Source of the DNA: Kalaharituber pfeilii
Taxonomy: Eukaryota > Ascomycota > Pezizomycetes > Pezizales > Pezizaceae
Direction: 5' to 3'
Length of the DNA stretch: 64,000 nucleotides
NCBI GenBank assembly: GCA_015179045.1
Contig: WHUZ01000064.1
Coordinates: 186,001-250,000 of the forward strand
Below, piece by piece: positions 42,644-53,620 of this stretch; the stretch's first letter is position 1, and every line of letters starts with the position of its first letter. Made by a program: the position numbers and the translations under genes. Under the pieces are notes generated by a model. It searched no databases. It was not told the origin of the DNA and was given only the letters and a program-made list of their open reading frames with translations.

Positions 42644-44489
42644 CTAAAGGACTGGCGGTACATGTTGTCCTCCCTTTGCACCTCTCCTTTATTTTATTAC
42701 CACTATGATACTCTACGTGTATCGGGCGGTATAATCAACGTACAATGCTTTAGTGATAAAGATTAAACGCTTAATAAAGCATTTTCTCAGCATTTTCATT
42801 GTATTACAATCTAGAAGCCTAACATTATACTATATTTCCGTAAGGAATTGGCTCCTAAGAGACTGCGGGGTTATATGACACCATCGTCGTTGATGAACCA
42901 AAAAAAGCTGGTTCGGCTACACGCACCAATAGATATATTGCATGACGACAGCTAACTATGTAAGGGAAAGTCCCATTAAGAATTTACCATACTCCTGCTT
43001 AAAGGATACGAGCCATCTGATCATTGCTTCTAAACAACTCATTGCTAGAATCGCTTTTCGTAGAAAATCCTGCGATTGGTAGCTATCTCTTGGGTCGACG
43101 TGAGACATGCATGCAGTGCAGCACCCCACCCCCGCCAGGAGGGAACGAACGATCTGTGCCCTCAGCTACAAGTTGCGCAAAATTGGTTTTGAGAAAGATT
43201 CCAACTCTCCGAAGTCCAAGTCATACAGGTTTCCAAGTTTCTCCATCTGTAAAGCGCTTTTGCTTTGAGTTTCTCAATTCTCGAACTACAGCTCCTGATG
43301 CAAGACATGTGGTTACAGTAGGGGTGGCTGCTTGGCTGCATGTTTCACCACCTGAACGGATATTATCTTAGCCGATACATTTAACGGGTTCTAGGCTGCA
43401 ATCCTCTAAGTTTCGTGGACACGTTACAATCCTCTTAAACTTGTGGTACGATTTCGCACAGTAGGTAAAAAAGATCACACCTCTAAATCGTATTGCAGCG
43501 CCCCATGCAGTATCCAGAAAACCTTAATCTCAGTGGCGTCATGAAAACAGGGGAAAAAAAAGGTTTTCCCATGCAGTATCCCCTTGGGCGGTTGAGACAT
43601 GCATGCCGGAAGGTAACCGTTTTCATCCCTGTCCATGCCGATCAGACCTATCAGATTGCAACCACAGAGCTCACGCAGTCCATGATTTAGCATCTACGGA
43701 AATATGAATTATGTTAACGATATGAGTTCTAACTGTGAGCCCAATGGAAATAACCAAAGTGGCAGTTATTCTGTTATGTACAAAGTGATATATTATGTGT
43801 GATACTAATATAGCGAGTTTGAGAAATTGAAGCAGAAGCGGTGGATCCTTAGAAATCTGCTAACAAGACACCCTGTGACAAATTTCTGTATACAGTGATG
43901 AGTGGCAACAGCTGCTGAGCTTATGTAAGATGAGGTTAGAGGTCAGTAAGTCTAGTTTGAGACTGGGACAAAGGTATGTACCTCAGTTATTCCATACTTA
44001 ATGTTTTTTGAAATTGCATTTTGACCTCTCCATAGAGATTGTCTATCGCATCTACTGAATTCTCTGTGGCAGATGGATTACAAACGTTGCATTTGATATC
44101 GCATGGGCCGTCTCTTGGCGCAGCGCCACCCGGCACAAAATAATCATGCATGTTTCAACCGCCCAAGGGATACATAATCCACTCCCGCTTCCTTAGTTAT
44201 TTCCTCCTCCTCTGCAGCTTCTCTGAGTTTCCGTCCCGTCACCCATTGCACCCTTTCATCCAGCCTGTCTGTCCCTCCCATAGGGTCAAAAAAGAAAGTC
44301 TGTCTGAGACTGATTGTGTAGGGTAATATGTCCCCCACGCTGACATCAATCTGCCCCGCATGCATCATGACTATTTGAATACATACGAGATCGAGATGAT
44401 ACAGCAATCGGGGTATCGTCTGTTGTCTCTGAGAGCTTGGCAACCACACTGGCGGTTTCAGTAAAAATACCGCACTGTGTTAGCGGCAA
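42644..44489. other. Unassigned; possible exon relics
   Basis: The minus frame near 44144-44380 (IDVSVGDILPYTISLRQTFF, DRLDERVQWVTGRKL, EEEEITKEAGVDYVSLGRL) looks like the end of a real protein whose start was lost to the repeat on its right. The minus frame 43475-43693 (LRELCGCNLIGLIGMDRDE) is similar in feel. A 22-24 bp inverted match links 43588-43609 and 44147-44170. Confidence 0.3.
43516..43567. repeat. 52-bp insertion with short inverted ends
   Basis: The 14-bp sequence cccatgcagtatcc occurs on both sides (43502-43515 and 43568-43581). The insert begins agaaaacctt and ends aaggtttt, so its ends are inverted. An internal gggg plus 8 A resembles a retroposon tail. Either a tiny MITE or a retroposon scar. 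Confidence 0.45.
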
Positions 44490-44810
44490 AGCAGACCGAC
44501 AAACATTTTTTTGTCGGCTAGGCCCATTTACGTATCGGCTAGCCCTGTTAAAAATTATTTGATGTTTTTCACGGGACCGGCCCACTCGCGAACAATCTGG
44601 GCCAGCGGCGAACATGAATGTGCCTCTGTTCTCCTCTATGTACCCACATGTATGCGTTATATATGCTCGCTTATGCTCGCTTATACTTTAATGTAATACC
44701 GTAGTGGTTTATCATACCGGTAATCCAGCAACTTCTACGGTCTCCACGCCCTTATGCACTCATATATGTACAAACAACACATCACTATGTTCACTCTCAG
44801 TGACAACTAC
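44490..44810. repeat. Third copy of the composite host repeat, lacking the LINE insertions
   Basis: A palindromic ttcg/cgaa element (44507-44618) is followed by sequence matching the spacer of the inverted arms: gcgaacatgaatgt, cgcttat, ctttaatgtaat, tatgtacaaac and catcactatgttcactctc. Neither of the two LINE-type inserts seen in arms 1 and 2 is here, so it serves as an empty site. Confidence 0.65.
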
Positions 44811-44854
44811 CTTAGGGCGGTAAGCGAGTAATGATATAAAAAATAAAAAAAAAA
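44811..44854 (+). mobile_element. Minimal family A insertion, starts in the loop
   Basis: A 44-bp insertion with only the distal half of the hairpin (cttagggcggtaagcgag), taatgatat and an A-rich tail. The target agtgacaacyac is repeated at 44799-44810 and 44855-44866. Confidence 0.85.
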
Positions 44855-44856
44855 AG

Positions 44857-45085
44857 TGACAACCACTTCCACAGGACAAGCACTTGAAAACTACTCCACA
44901 GCCACAACATTTCCCCCAGCGAAACTGACGTACATCGAAAGTGCTCAGTGCCCTAAGTCTTTTGATTCAATTTTATTCCAAATTACCTGACTCCTCAAGT
45001 TTTCCCCTTGGTGTGAAGTTTCGAGAAAATTTTAAGTTCCCTGCTCTGTTGCCAGCACAACACCACCCCTGACTTCTTGGCACTT
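44857..45085 (+). mobile_element. Old 5' leader of an ORF1-type element
   Basis: It matches the leader at 14941-15172 with about one change in five: gacaaccacttccacagg, a degenerate hairpin region (cgaaagtgctcag then cttttgat), and ccccttggtg near the end. ORF1 does not follow. Confidence 0.6.
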
Positions 45086-45590
45086 CCAACGTGGATCGGA
45101 CCAATAGATTCGTGGGATTGGGCAGCCCAGTACCAAAACACACAGTAGCAAAAGAATCGTATTTCGGAGAAGGTCTCCCAGGGCCCTATACAAGTGCTAA
45201 ACTAATTCTTGTCAAAAGTTCCTATCTCGAGGTCTCACTCCTCAAATCTATCAGTGAAAGGCCTAGTAGAGTCGACCTGACTAGTATGCTTGAGGTAGTA
45301 GAAGATGGTTCAAGGAAGAGGAAACATAAACTAAATTAGAAACGTACCTCTGCTATCCTATGTAGCCATTGTTTTATAAGTATACTCTACTAAACACACT
45401 CCCTACACAAAAATATAACCAACGTCTAGCAGCACTATCAAAAAGCTGAATAAAGTCTACTGCTTTCCAATCTAAAAATGCAGAAAGTGGACCCAGTACT
45501 AATTCTCTCAAGTAAAACACATTCAAAATGGCAAAGGAAATGAAAACTTCAATACCATCTCTGAAAGTCAAGACCATTTTAGAAAGAAAG
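45086..45590. other. Unassigned, possible retroelement coding relics
   Basis: Plus frame 45091-45339 (NRFVGLGSPVPKHTVAKES) and minus frame 45374-45577 are protein-like but carry no motif I can name. Confidence 0.3.
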
Positions 45591-45809
45591 TGTTACGGGT
45601 TCACCGCAACCGTAGGCGGGCGGTCGGTGGATGCATGAAATGCGGATATGCGCCGTAAGCGGATATGCGGCAGCCGGAACGACGTCGCAGTCACATAAAA
45701 TAAATGTGCTATGATATATGAGCTACGCAGAGGACTAGCGAGTATCGCTAGTCAAGTGTCTTTTTGACCTGGCGGACGGTAATTCTCTGCGTTTACCACA
45801 TCCGTTACA
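45591..45809 (+). repeat. LTR with adjacent primer-binding-like site
   Basis: TG...CA unit of 219 bp, tgttacgggttc to catccgttaca, followed directly by atttggtgttggtac, which has the form of an LTR primer-binding site. Inside is agcgagtatcgct, a small palindrome. The matching copy at 16900 is split by a family B insertion. No gag or pol follows. Confidence 0.6.
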
Positions 45810-45889
45810 ATTTGGTGTTGGTACTAAGCTGCCGGCACCATAGCCGGCTAAACGAAAATTTCTATCTACCTGAGGTCGCCTCCCCCTCT

Positions 45890-46920
45890 CTGCCCCCTGC
45901 TCCCCGCCCCCCGCTGCTACAACTTGATTCCGGAAAAGAAACTCTCCAGTCTCCACCGTCCGCTTCCAGCTCTTTTCTTTGTCTCCCTATTCTCTCAACT
46001 CCTCCGCACGAAATTTACCCTCCTCCCCCCCCCCTAGTCTCGTACACTGACTAACCCCCCTTTGCTAATTCCTGACCCGGGTCGGGAAATCGCACGCTTC
46101 TAAAACCTGATCCCAGAAAAGAACCTTTCCAACTCATCCCACTCCTCCCCATGCTCTGCTGTTCTTTTCCAGTTCTTCTCTATATCCTTCCATTCTTCAA
46201 AGCCTTTTGGACGATTCTCTTGGTGACTGCAGTAGAGAGCGAGGTGCGCCCCTGTTTGCACCTCCCTGCACCTCCACTTATCCGATTCAGCTACTCCCAG
46301 CCTCTCCAACCAAACCGCACACCTCCCGCTTTCCAGGTGCACGGCAGCGAAATTAGATACCCCTAACCTCCTCCACTTCATGACCTTTCCTCCTCCGAAC
46401 CCCTCTATTTCTCTCCTCTTCTTCCTCTATACGTTTATCTTCTGGCGCACCCCACTCCCAGTGGTCACCTCTCTCCCTCTCTGCACCATCCCCTTCTTCG
46501 CCATCTCGTCTACCTTCTCATTACCTGCAATTCCAATGTGAGCATTTACCTACATCAGTCTCACCTCCCCCCCCTTTCTCTTTCTCCGAGCAACCTTGTT
46601 CACCACCTCCCTCACGTCCTCTATCTTCCCCTTACCCTCCCTGCCCGCCTTCTGGATCCCCATAACAGCTGCTTCAGAGTCCAGGCATACCAGCAATGGT
46701 ACTTCTTCCTCCACGCTCTCTAGTGCTCTCCTTATCCCCCTCACCTCTCCATCAAACACTGTCGCTGTTTTCCCTACCACTTCTGCCACTGCTGCCGACC
46801 TTCCCCACACTCCTGCCCCTACCTTGCTATCCTCGATTTTGCTGCCATCTGAGAAAAGAATTGCCCTCTCCCGTCCGGCCTCCTCCACCGACGTCTCCCA
46901 TTCTTCTCTCCCTGCCTAAT
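45890..46920 (-). pseudogene. LINE family C fragment: RNase H and C-terminus
   Basis: Minus strand: RNase H (AILFSDGSKIEDSKVGAGVW, VFDGEVRGIRRALE, LVCLDSEAAVMGIQKA), then after a frame break a C-terminal segment ending CREVQTGAHLALYCSHQ with Cys/His spacing, to about 46100. It differs clearly from LINE-A. The A-tail and RT are missing. A second fragment of the same family is at 56968-60060. Confidence 0.7.
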
Positions 46921-47689
46921 ATCTCATGCGTGCACTGAATATGCTTAAGACACCTGATATGCCTAACATCTTCAGGGCGATCAATTATCTGGATCTGACA
47001 ACATCACAGCATGCCTAAAATGCCCTCTCTGGGCATTGCTCAATTGAGACGAAGTCTATGCCGTTGCAAAGGCCACTCCGTGGGCCTCTTATTAGGCCGC
47101 TCACTGGGCTACTACTCATTAGGCTGCTATTGGGCTACTCATCGAGCCACTATTGGGTCGGCCACTACATCTGCTGGTTGCTATTCACATGGATCAGCTG
47201 GTAGACCCCAGTAGTTTGATATGGGCATGATGGGCTGTTTTGATCAGTACAATTCTGGGTTGCCGGTTGATACTGCCGGACCCCCAGTAGACTTTAGTGT
47301 TCGCATCGGTGTGAGCTGAGTCGGTGTAAGCCTTTAACAAAATTCCTCCGACCCTACTATAAACTCACTCAGGACCTGAGTAGTAGTTGTACATTATCAC
47401 ACCGACTCAGTTACGCCGCACATACAACCCGACCCGGCTCACTCGGCAGCCGAGTCAGGTACGTTTTCCAGCGTGACAAACCGACCCGAAAACCGACTCA
47501 CTCAGAAAAACCGACTCACAACTCACACCGAGTGCGAACGCTACCAGTAGTATGATATGGGCGTGATGGGCTGTTGATCACACATTTCCGGGCTGCTGGT
47601 TGGCCCTGCTAGAATTACCCCTCATTGTAACACTGCTGGCGCGCTGAGAGCATGTTTGTTGACGCGAATATTGCAGCACATATTTACAG
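46921..47689. repeat. ggccgctcattggg-type repeats and flanking unique sequence
   Basis: 47040-47215 repeats a unit like 'ttaggccgctcactgggctac' (split across units), also seen at 55020-55140 and inverted at 54015-54130. 47280-47540 has many cgactcac / gtgagtcgg motifs in both orientations. No gene. Confidence 0.55.
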
Positions 47690-48406
47690 GTATGGCAGGC
47701 CCTCTTACACGGCGCACAATGAACTGAATCTGACTGAATCTGACAGGTATAACTCTTTCCACCTGACAGCGCAATATGCTACAGAATGAGCTCTTTTAAC
47801 AGGTATAGCAAATCCCACTCGACAGGGATTTTTTATTTTTTATTTTTTATTTTTTATTTTTTATTTTTTATTTTTTTTTTATATTATTACTCGCATGCCG
47901 CCTGATAGGCTATGGCGAGGTTCTTTTAAATACATATGTAACGGAAATGAAAGGAATTGAGTAAAAGAAAATAATATGGCGAAATCTCAATAATGTCCCG
48001 TCCCTATCTCTACTCTTTACTGGCCCATAACAGGATCTCTGTCAGTGTGTCTCTGTCTCCGTCTGTTTTTGGGGGTCGTCTCAGGTCCTCCTCCCCCCCT
48101 GGCAGTTACTCGACAGCGCGATCTGCTACAGAATGAGCTCTTTTAACAGGGATTGCAGCCCTTCTCGATGGCACGTGATATGCTACAGAATGAGCTCTAT
48201 TGACAGGTATGGCAGGTCCTCTCGGCGGCACGCGACATGCTACAGGATGACCTCTATTGACAGGTCTCACTCGGCAGCGCGATATGCTACAGAATGAGCT
48301 CTATTGACAGGTATAGCGGATCCCTCTCAACGACCCGATATGCTACAGAAATAAGCTGAATTGACAGGTATGGCAGACTTCGGCGGGGCGAGATCAGGCT
48401 GAATGA
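47690..48406. repeat. ~56-bp satellite (tacagaatgagctc), interrupted by a LINE
   Basis: Units of about 55-57 bp share gacaggtatggcag, a 'ctcgacggca' part and gatatgctacagaatgagct. About eight imperfect units are visible on the two sides of the LINE at 47826-48107. The array continues past the large LINE at 51440-51500 and a diverged part lies at 55310-56180. Confidence 0.7.
47826..48107 (-). mobile_element. 5'-truncated LINE-A with heptamer-like tail
   Basis: The target actcgacag is repeated (47817-47825 and 48108-48116). The minus strand encodes the last ORF2 codons (RDTLTEILLWAS-like), 3' leader and hairpin (apical gcct/aggc), followed by a tail of regularly spaced taaaaaa units instead of pure A. 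Confidence 0.8.
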
Positions 48407-51400
48407 TTTTTTTTTTTTTTTTTTTTTATTTCATTACTCGCATACCGCCTATCAGGCTACGGCGAGGTATTGAGTACAGAATGTGTGAATCGCAGATGAT
48501 AGATAAGAAAAGAGCGTAAAGGAAAAATAATGGTCGAATAAAAAACAGCTAACTCGCTGCCCAGTCCAGCACCTCGGCCAGTGTCATCCCCTTCTTCTCC
48601 CCCTCTTCCTTCCCCTTGCCCTTCCCTTTCTCCACTCCTATTGGCATCTTCAGCCCCGTCTCTCCTCCCGGTAGTCTCTTCTTCCATGCCTCGCACTCTC
48701 TCGATAGGGCCTTTCCACACCACCTGCACTCCGGTGAATCCTCCTTCCCTATCTGGTGTCTCCATTGTCTCAATCCTTTGTCCCCCATGATGCCTGCGAG
48801 TGTGGCTACCCTCCTTCTGGTCCCCAGGTATTCGAGTGGCCTGTACGTCAGCTGTAGTCTCTTTCTCTCCACCCCTCTACTAGCCTTCGCCTCTTGTCGG
48901 ATGCCCGCTTCTGTCACCGTCTCGTCCTGGTATTGTAGCGCCGTGGCTATTTTGGCCGCCGTGTCCGCCTCGGTGTTACCGGCTATCTCTCTGTGTGCTT
49001 TTACCCACAGAATCGCCAGGTCTCGATCCCCCCTCGACATCCTTTCATCCCACCTTCTCCGTACCCACTCCTCTGCTCCTCCTGGGGTTAGGTCCCCCCT
49101 GGCTATCCCCTTCATCCTTGTCACCGTGGTCCTGGAGTCCGTTACGATTAGCAGCTCCCCCTCTCTGCACATGGCCTCTCCCACCGCTAACAGTTCGGCG
49201 TCATTGACTGTACATCTTTCCCCTAGGTATATGGATGCGTCTTTTCCGGCTTGATGCACTCCGGCGCCTGTCTTGTCCTCCATTCTGCTCCCATCTGTGT
49301 ACACACTCATCCATCCTTCTTCTTCCTCCCTGGCTATCAGTCTCTCCCACTCCTCCTTACAAAGATCGGACGGGTGTATTGGGTGCACATGTAGAGGCAG
49401 GGAGTCTCTGTGTCCAAGGGCCCCTCTTAGGTATATCGTGTCCGGCTGTGGTCTTCTGACTGGTTCATCACCGAACCTCAATGTCCGGGCCTCTACCCTC
49501 TCTGCCTCCCCATAAACAAACGTCTCGACGGACTCCAGGTTTGTCAGTCCTTCTACCACGTCCCGTCTCGTCCCCCACGGGGCCCCCGTTATTTCTCTCG
49601 CCACGACGTATTGCCACCTCTCCAACGATCTGATTTTACCTTCTGGAGATGCTCCTTTCGCGTACTCCACCCACGCCCAGCACCCCCAGGTCGCAATATT
49701 CCTTGCAATTCCTGTATATAACTGTCTCCGTCTGGCTGGCGGTAGCCCTTTCAGTCTGGCTGCTATCCTCCACGCCGCTTTTCCTAGGTGTAGCCTCCGG
49801 TTGAAATGGTCATTAAACTTCATCTCCCAGTCGATGTGCAGTCCTCCCAGTCTGTAACTCTTTCCCTTGGACCCTATGATGATAGTTTCGGACTTCCGTG
49901 GGGCCAGTTCAAAGCCTTCCTCCAGCGCCTCCTGGGTTAGCTTTTCACGGTGTACTCTTATACCCCTCCTCAAGTCTCGCATTGACTTGCTTGAGAGTAC
50001 ACTGTGAAAGTCGTCCACATAGGACCTGTTGAAGCCTCTGCGTTCGGCCTTCTCCGCTACCGGTGCTATACCTACCAGGAAGATGACTGGGGATAATGGT
50101 GACCCCTGAGGCGTTCCATCTGTCATTGTGCTCTCTCCTCTGGTTTTCCCATCCCATGCGATCTGAAAGTTCATCGGTTGCAGGAACCCCTCAACAAATG
50201 CCGCTAAATTCTTGTCTTCAGCCTTAATTCTCCGTACAACCTTCTCCCTTCGCAGGTGATTGAAAGCCGACTTGATATCATCCCCTACTATTGCTGTCCA
50301 CTCTCCGTTGTCCAGGCGTTTGTCCACCTCTTTTAGGACTTGTCTCTGTAAGTCCTCCATCCCCCGTTTGGGTCTGCCCCCCAACTGAGTCTTGCTAAAC
50401 AGACGGTCTCTTCGCTGAATAAGGTCCGCCACCACCTTTTGCCCTAACTTGGCCACGGTGTTCAATAATGTAATTGGCCTCCATCCTGCTGGATCATCCC
50501 TCGGCTTTCCTTTCTTGTGTATCATCGTGACACTGAAGCCTCGAGCGAAGTCGTAGTTCCCATTTATATAGTTCACAATCTCCTCCCTGACTGCCATCCC
50601 CAGTGTTGTCCCCTTCAATAACTTCAGGATCCCATACTGTATTCCATCTAGGCCTGGTGCAGATCTGGATTTCGTCTTTGCCAAAGCCTTGTCTATGGCT
50701 TGTCTCGCTTCTTCTCTATCCATAAGTACTCCAGTAGGCTTCAAACATTGTCTCATCTCAATTGTCTCGGTCGTAATGAAGTTGCGCTTGATAAGTGCCG
50801 CCATAACCTCCTGGTCTGTACCTGGGATATCCATGAGATCCCTCTGTCTAAATGGGTCCTTTGCAAGCCGAAAGATGTCCCACGGCGATGTTACTCGGTC
50901 CTCTTCCATATACCTCTCCCAAAATGCCTTCTTCTTTTCTCTGATAATGTCTCTTAACAGCCTCCTTGCTCTTGTCTTCTCTTCTCTACCCCCTTTCCGC
51001 AATATATACCTCACCATCTTTCTTGCCTCCTTCACCTCCTTATCGAACCACCGCTTCGATCGGTCCATAATGTATGCCTCCTTGGTGAATGTCTTGCCTA
51101 GTCTAACTAACAGTTCGTAGGCATTCGTTTCTTCTTTCAGAGGCCTGTCCCCCCACTTCTCCACGAACTCCTCCCACTTCTCCCAGTCAGTAACTTTCAG
51201 AATCCTGTGTGCCACCCGAGGTATCTTGAGACTTCCATATATCATCGCATGATCTCCACCTGCTATCCATGAAATGCTTCTTATCTCCCATTCATCCCTT
51301 CGTGCAAACACTAAGTCTAGCAAAGCTGTCCTCGCAATGCCTTCTACCCTCCGAGTCCATGTCACCGTTCCTTTCTCGATCTGCTGCTTCAACCCATGAG

Positions 51401-51439
51401 CCCTCAAGGTGTCTCTCAAAGTCACTCCCCTCTGGTTTC
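48407..51439 (-). mobile_element. LINE-A, 3.0 kb, long open ORF2
   Basis: The target tcaggctgaatga is repeated (48394-48406 and 51440-51452). It begins inside the endonuclease region and runs to a hairpin (ctcgccgtagcct with aggcggtatgcgag) and an A-tail. The hairpin shows two changes relative to other copies. It is inserted in the ~56-bp satellite. Confidence 0.9.
48549..51439 (-). CDS. LINE-A ORF2: end of endonuclease, RT, RNase H, C-terminus
   Basis: About 960 codons without a stop, the best preserved ORF2 in the window, but 5'-truncated and without an initiating ATG near its start. Order: endonuclease end (LLDLVFARRDEW, GGDHAMI, where SDH is usual), a linker, RT (SAPGLDGIQYGILK, DDIKSAFNH, GTPQGSPLSPVIF at about 50100, RSYVDDFHS at about 50015), RNase H (VYTDGSRMEDKTGAG at about 49290, NDAELLAVGEAM, VTDSRTTV, WVKAHREIAGNTEAD) and a C-terminal knuckle. 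The knuckle reads CRWCGKALSRECEAW: six residues including the His are missing compared with sister copies. RT and RNase H residues look intact. Confidence 0.85.
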
Positions 51440-51452
51440 TCAGGCTGAATGA

Positions 51453-52139
51453 GCTCAGTGCCACTCGATGGTGCGATTTCAACAGCAAGCCTACCGTGAG
51501 TGGCAGCTTCAGGCCAACTTGATGACTACGAGTTGGGTGAAGTGGGCATGGGAATTTGGCAGAAAATGTTTAGTTTTGTATATAGTTTTAGTCATTATTC
51601 AATAAATTGATAAATTGCTGCACAATTGCATATTGGGATACATGAGCAACTGTGAAATACAATAAGCGCAAGCATATAGTACGGAATGTCTCCATCCAGT
51701 CACTTTTCTGACGGGATGGAAGTCTGACGGGATGGAAGTAGCGATAAAAGGCGCTAGCCATATATGTACTTAAAGCAAGTGCTAATCTATTAGTACATGC
51801 AACCCATGTTCACACCCATGTCTGCATCATTATCTACCATGCTTCCAGACCACCTAATCCAATACTTGGGTATCTACTTCGCTATCCTTCTAAACTATCT
51901 TATACTACGTGGCTGCAGAACAATAACATCTTGAGTGTGATTATCTGCACTATTATCACACTTCTGAATTTAAGATGTTCTAGCATTTTAGTTACCTCTC
52001 TCTATAACCTTGCTAGTGCTACAGCAGCTTTCCACCGTGATTATAGAATGATAATCTCCTGGGTGTGATTTTCAGCAATATCATCATGTTCTTGGATAGC
52101 TCGAGGGCATTTCTTTTTTCTTGCCACCCTATGAGCTAC
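51453..52139. other. Satellite remnant, then unassigned AT-rich sequence
   Basis: Up to about 51500 it is satellite. From there to 52130 no gene is seen. A direct pair 'ctgacgggatggaagt' occurs at 51710-51740, and gtgtgattatctgc / gtgtgattttcagc are repeated near 51935 and 52058. Confidence 0.4.
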
Positions 52140-52560
52140 AGGTATTGGGGTTCAGCCCCATCACGTGCGTGGAGACAAACCCGGGGGCACCGCCACCACT
52201 GCCACCACCACCACCATCGCCACCGCTGCAGCCACAGCAACGAGCTGCCCCAATACGAGGAAAAGAAAGGGGAAGGCTCCAACTCCCAACCAACCGTATG
52301 AGATCAAGCGCCGACTCAGCGATGAGGAGGCCAAAAAGATCGCGTCCATGGGAGCACCACCGATGCAGACATCACCACCGCCGCCATCACCAGACTTGAT
52401 AAAGGAATATGAGGATCGAGAACGGCAGAGGCGGCTGACTCAGGCGGAAGCTTGGACAATGGTAGCAGAAGAGAAGGATGGCGACTCAGAGATTGTGCAG
52501 CTGAGAAAAGACCTAAAGACGAAATACAGGCCAATAAGAGACTTGAATGAATGCAAGAAG
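52140..52560 (+). pseudogene. ORF1-type fragment
   Basis: It reads LGFSPITCVE, then a Pro-rich tract, then after a frame change a charged helical part (EYEDRERQRRLTQAEAW). The LGFSPIT motif followed by Pro is the signature of ORF1 in the elements at 15173 and 23769. Confidence 0.5.
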
Positions 52561-52579
52561 CAGGTGGAAAAATATGACA

Positions 52580-52960
52580 CTACGGCCCCAGGAGAAGGGA
52601 AGATGAGAGAAAGAGTGGTAGCATACATCTCACGGAATACAAAAGCATACGAGCGGAACTATGAGTCAACAGAACGAGAATTGGCATGTGTTGCATGGAG
52701 CTTCAACAAGCTAAGACACCTACTGGAGGGATCAAAAAGTTGTCATCATATCAGTCCATCAGCCCATATCGCCAGTACTACATTCATCAGCAAACACAGT
52801 CTACAGCTTACGGATTGACAAGTTCCGCATGAATCTGGCCCCTTTCCTGGACTCGGTCGAAGTATGGCATAAACCGGGGAAACAACATGTGAATGTGGAC
52901 CCACTATCACGAGTGAGAAATGTGGAGGAGAGAATTGAGGAAAAGAACATGACGGTGGAA
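52580..52960 (+). pseudogene. Gypsy RNase H fragment
   Basis: It reads VVAYISRNTKAYERNYESTE, RELACVAWSFNKLRHLLEG, then after a frameshift near 52735 KVVIIS, YSLRIDKFRMNLAPFL and WHKPGKQHVNVDPLSR. This is the end of RT/RNase H of a Ty3/Gypsy pol. RT core and integrase are absent. Confidence 0.7.
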
Positions 52961-52977
52961 CAACAGATCACAGGTGG

Positions 52978-53250
52978 GTGGTGCTGGCAGCAGGTGGTGG
53001 CAGGCAAGGTATAGGGAAGCAGGTGGTTGGTTCAAAGGTAACAGTATGGGACGGAGAGGTTGCTGGAATGAAAGGGGCACTGGAGGCCGTTGACAATAGG
53101 GTGAAGGTGTTACTGCTCACGGACTCTCAAGCAGCGATTAGTGCAGTCAGGAATGCAGGGAGAACGGGCAAAGCAAGGACTGCAGACCTGGCGCGTCTGG
53201 TAGAGCTAATTGCAGAGAGGAGGCGGAGGCTGAGGGACTCAGGGCCGTGA
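52978..53250 (+). pseudogene. LINE RNase H fragment
   Basis: It encodes VVGSKVTVWDGEVAGMKGAL, VKVLLLTDSQAAISAVRNAG and ADLARLVELIAERRRR. The E and D positions of RNase H are present but the first DGS part is missing. It resembles family C more than A. Bounded abruptly on both sides. Confidence 0.55.
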
Positions 53251-53264
53251 ACTTCAGCAAAAAC

Positions 53265-53620
53265 GAAAAATCGCGCTGAAGCACCCGGGGATGTGAATAC
53301 CCCCCAAGCGCCTTGAGCGCCCTGGATGCACGTCATCTATTCATTATAACCAGGCGCACTAGACAAGGCTCTGTGCGCCCTGGATGCACGTCATCTATTC
53401 ATTGTAACCTGGCGCAGTAACTAAGGCTCTGTGCGCCCTGAATGCACCTCATCTATTCATTGTAACGTCCTATGCACCCTGGATGCATGTTACCTGTTGA
53501 TCATAACTAGACACACTAACTAAGGTTGTTTACACCCAGGCAGTTTCCAGATGCCTCTATTACGTCTCTGCGCAACTGATAAGTGTGCCATGTGCTTTCA
53601 CGGTATTAACCACTTATAGA
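53265..53620. repeat. Tandem gcgccctggatgcacgtcat repeat
   Basis: A unit of about 60 bp (gcgccctggatgcacgtcat, ctattcattgtaac, ctggcgca) occurs about four times with decay. The start of the array (aaatcgcgctgaagcacccg) matches the right end of the window at 63921, so this repeat family is dispersed. Confidence 0.7.
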
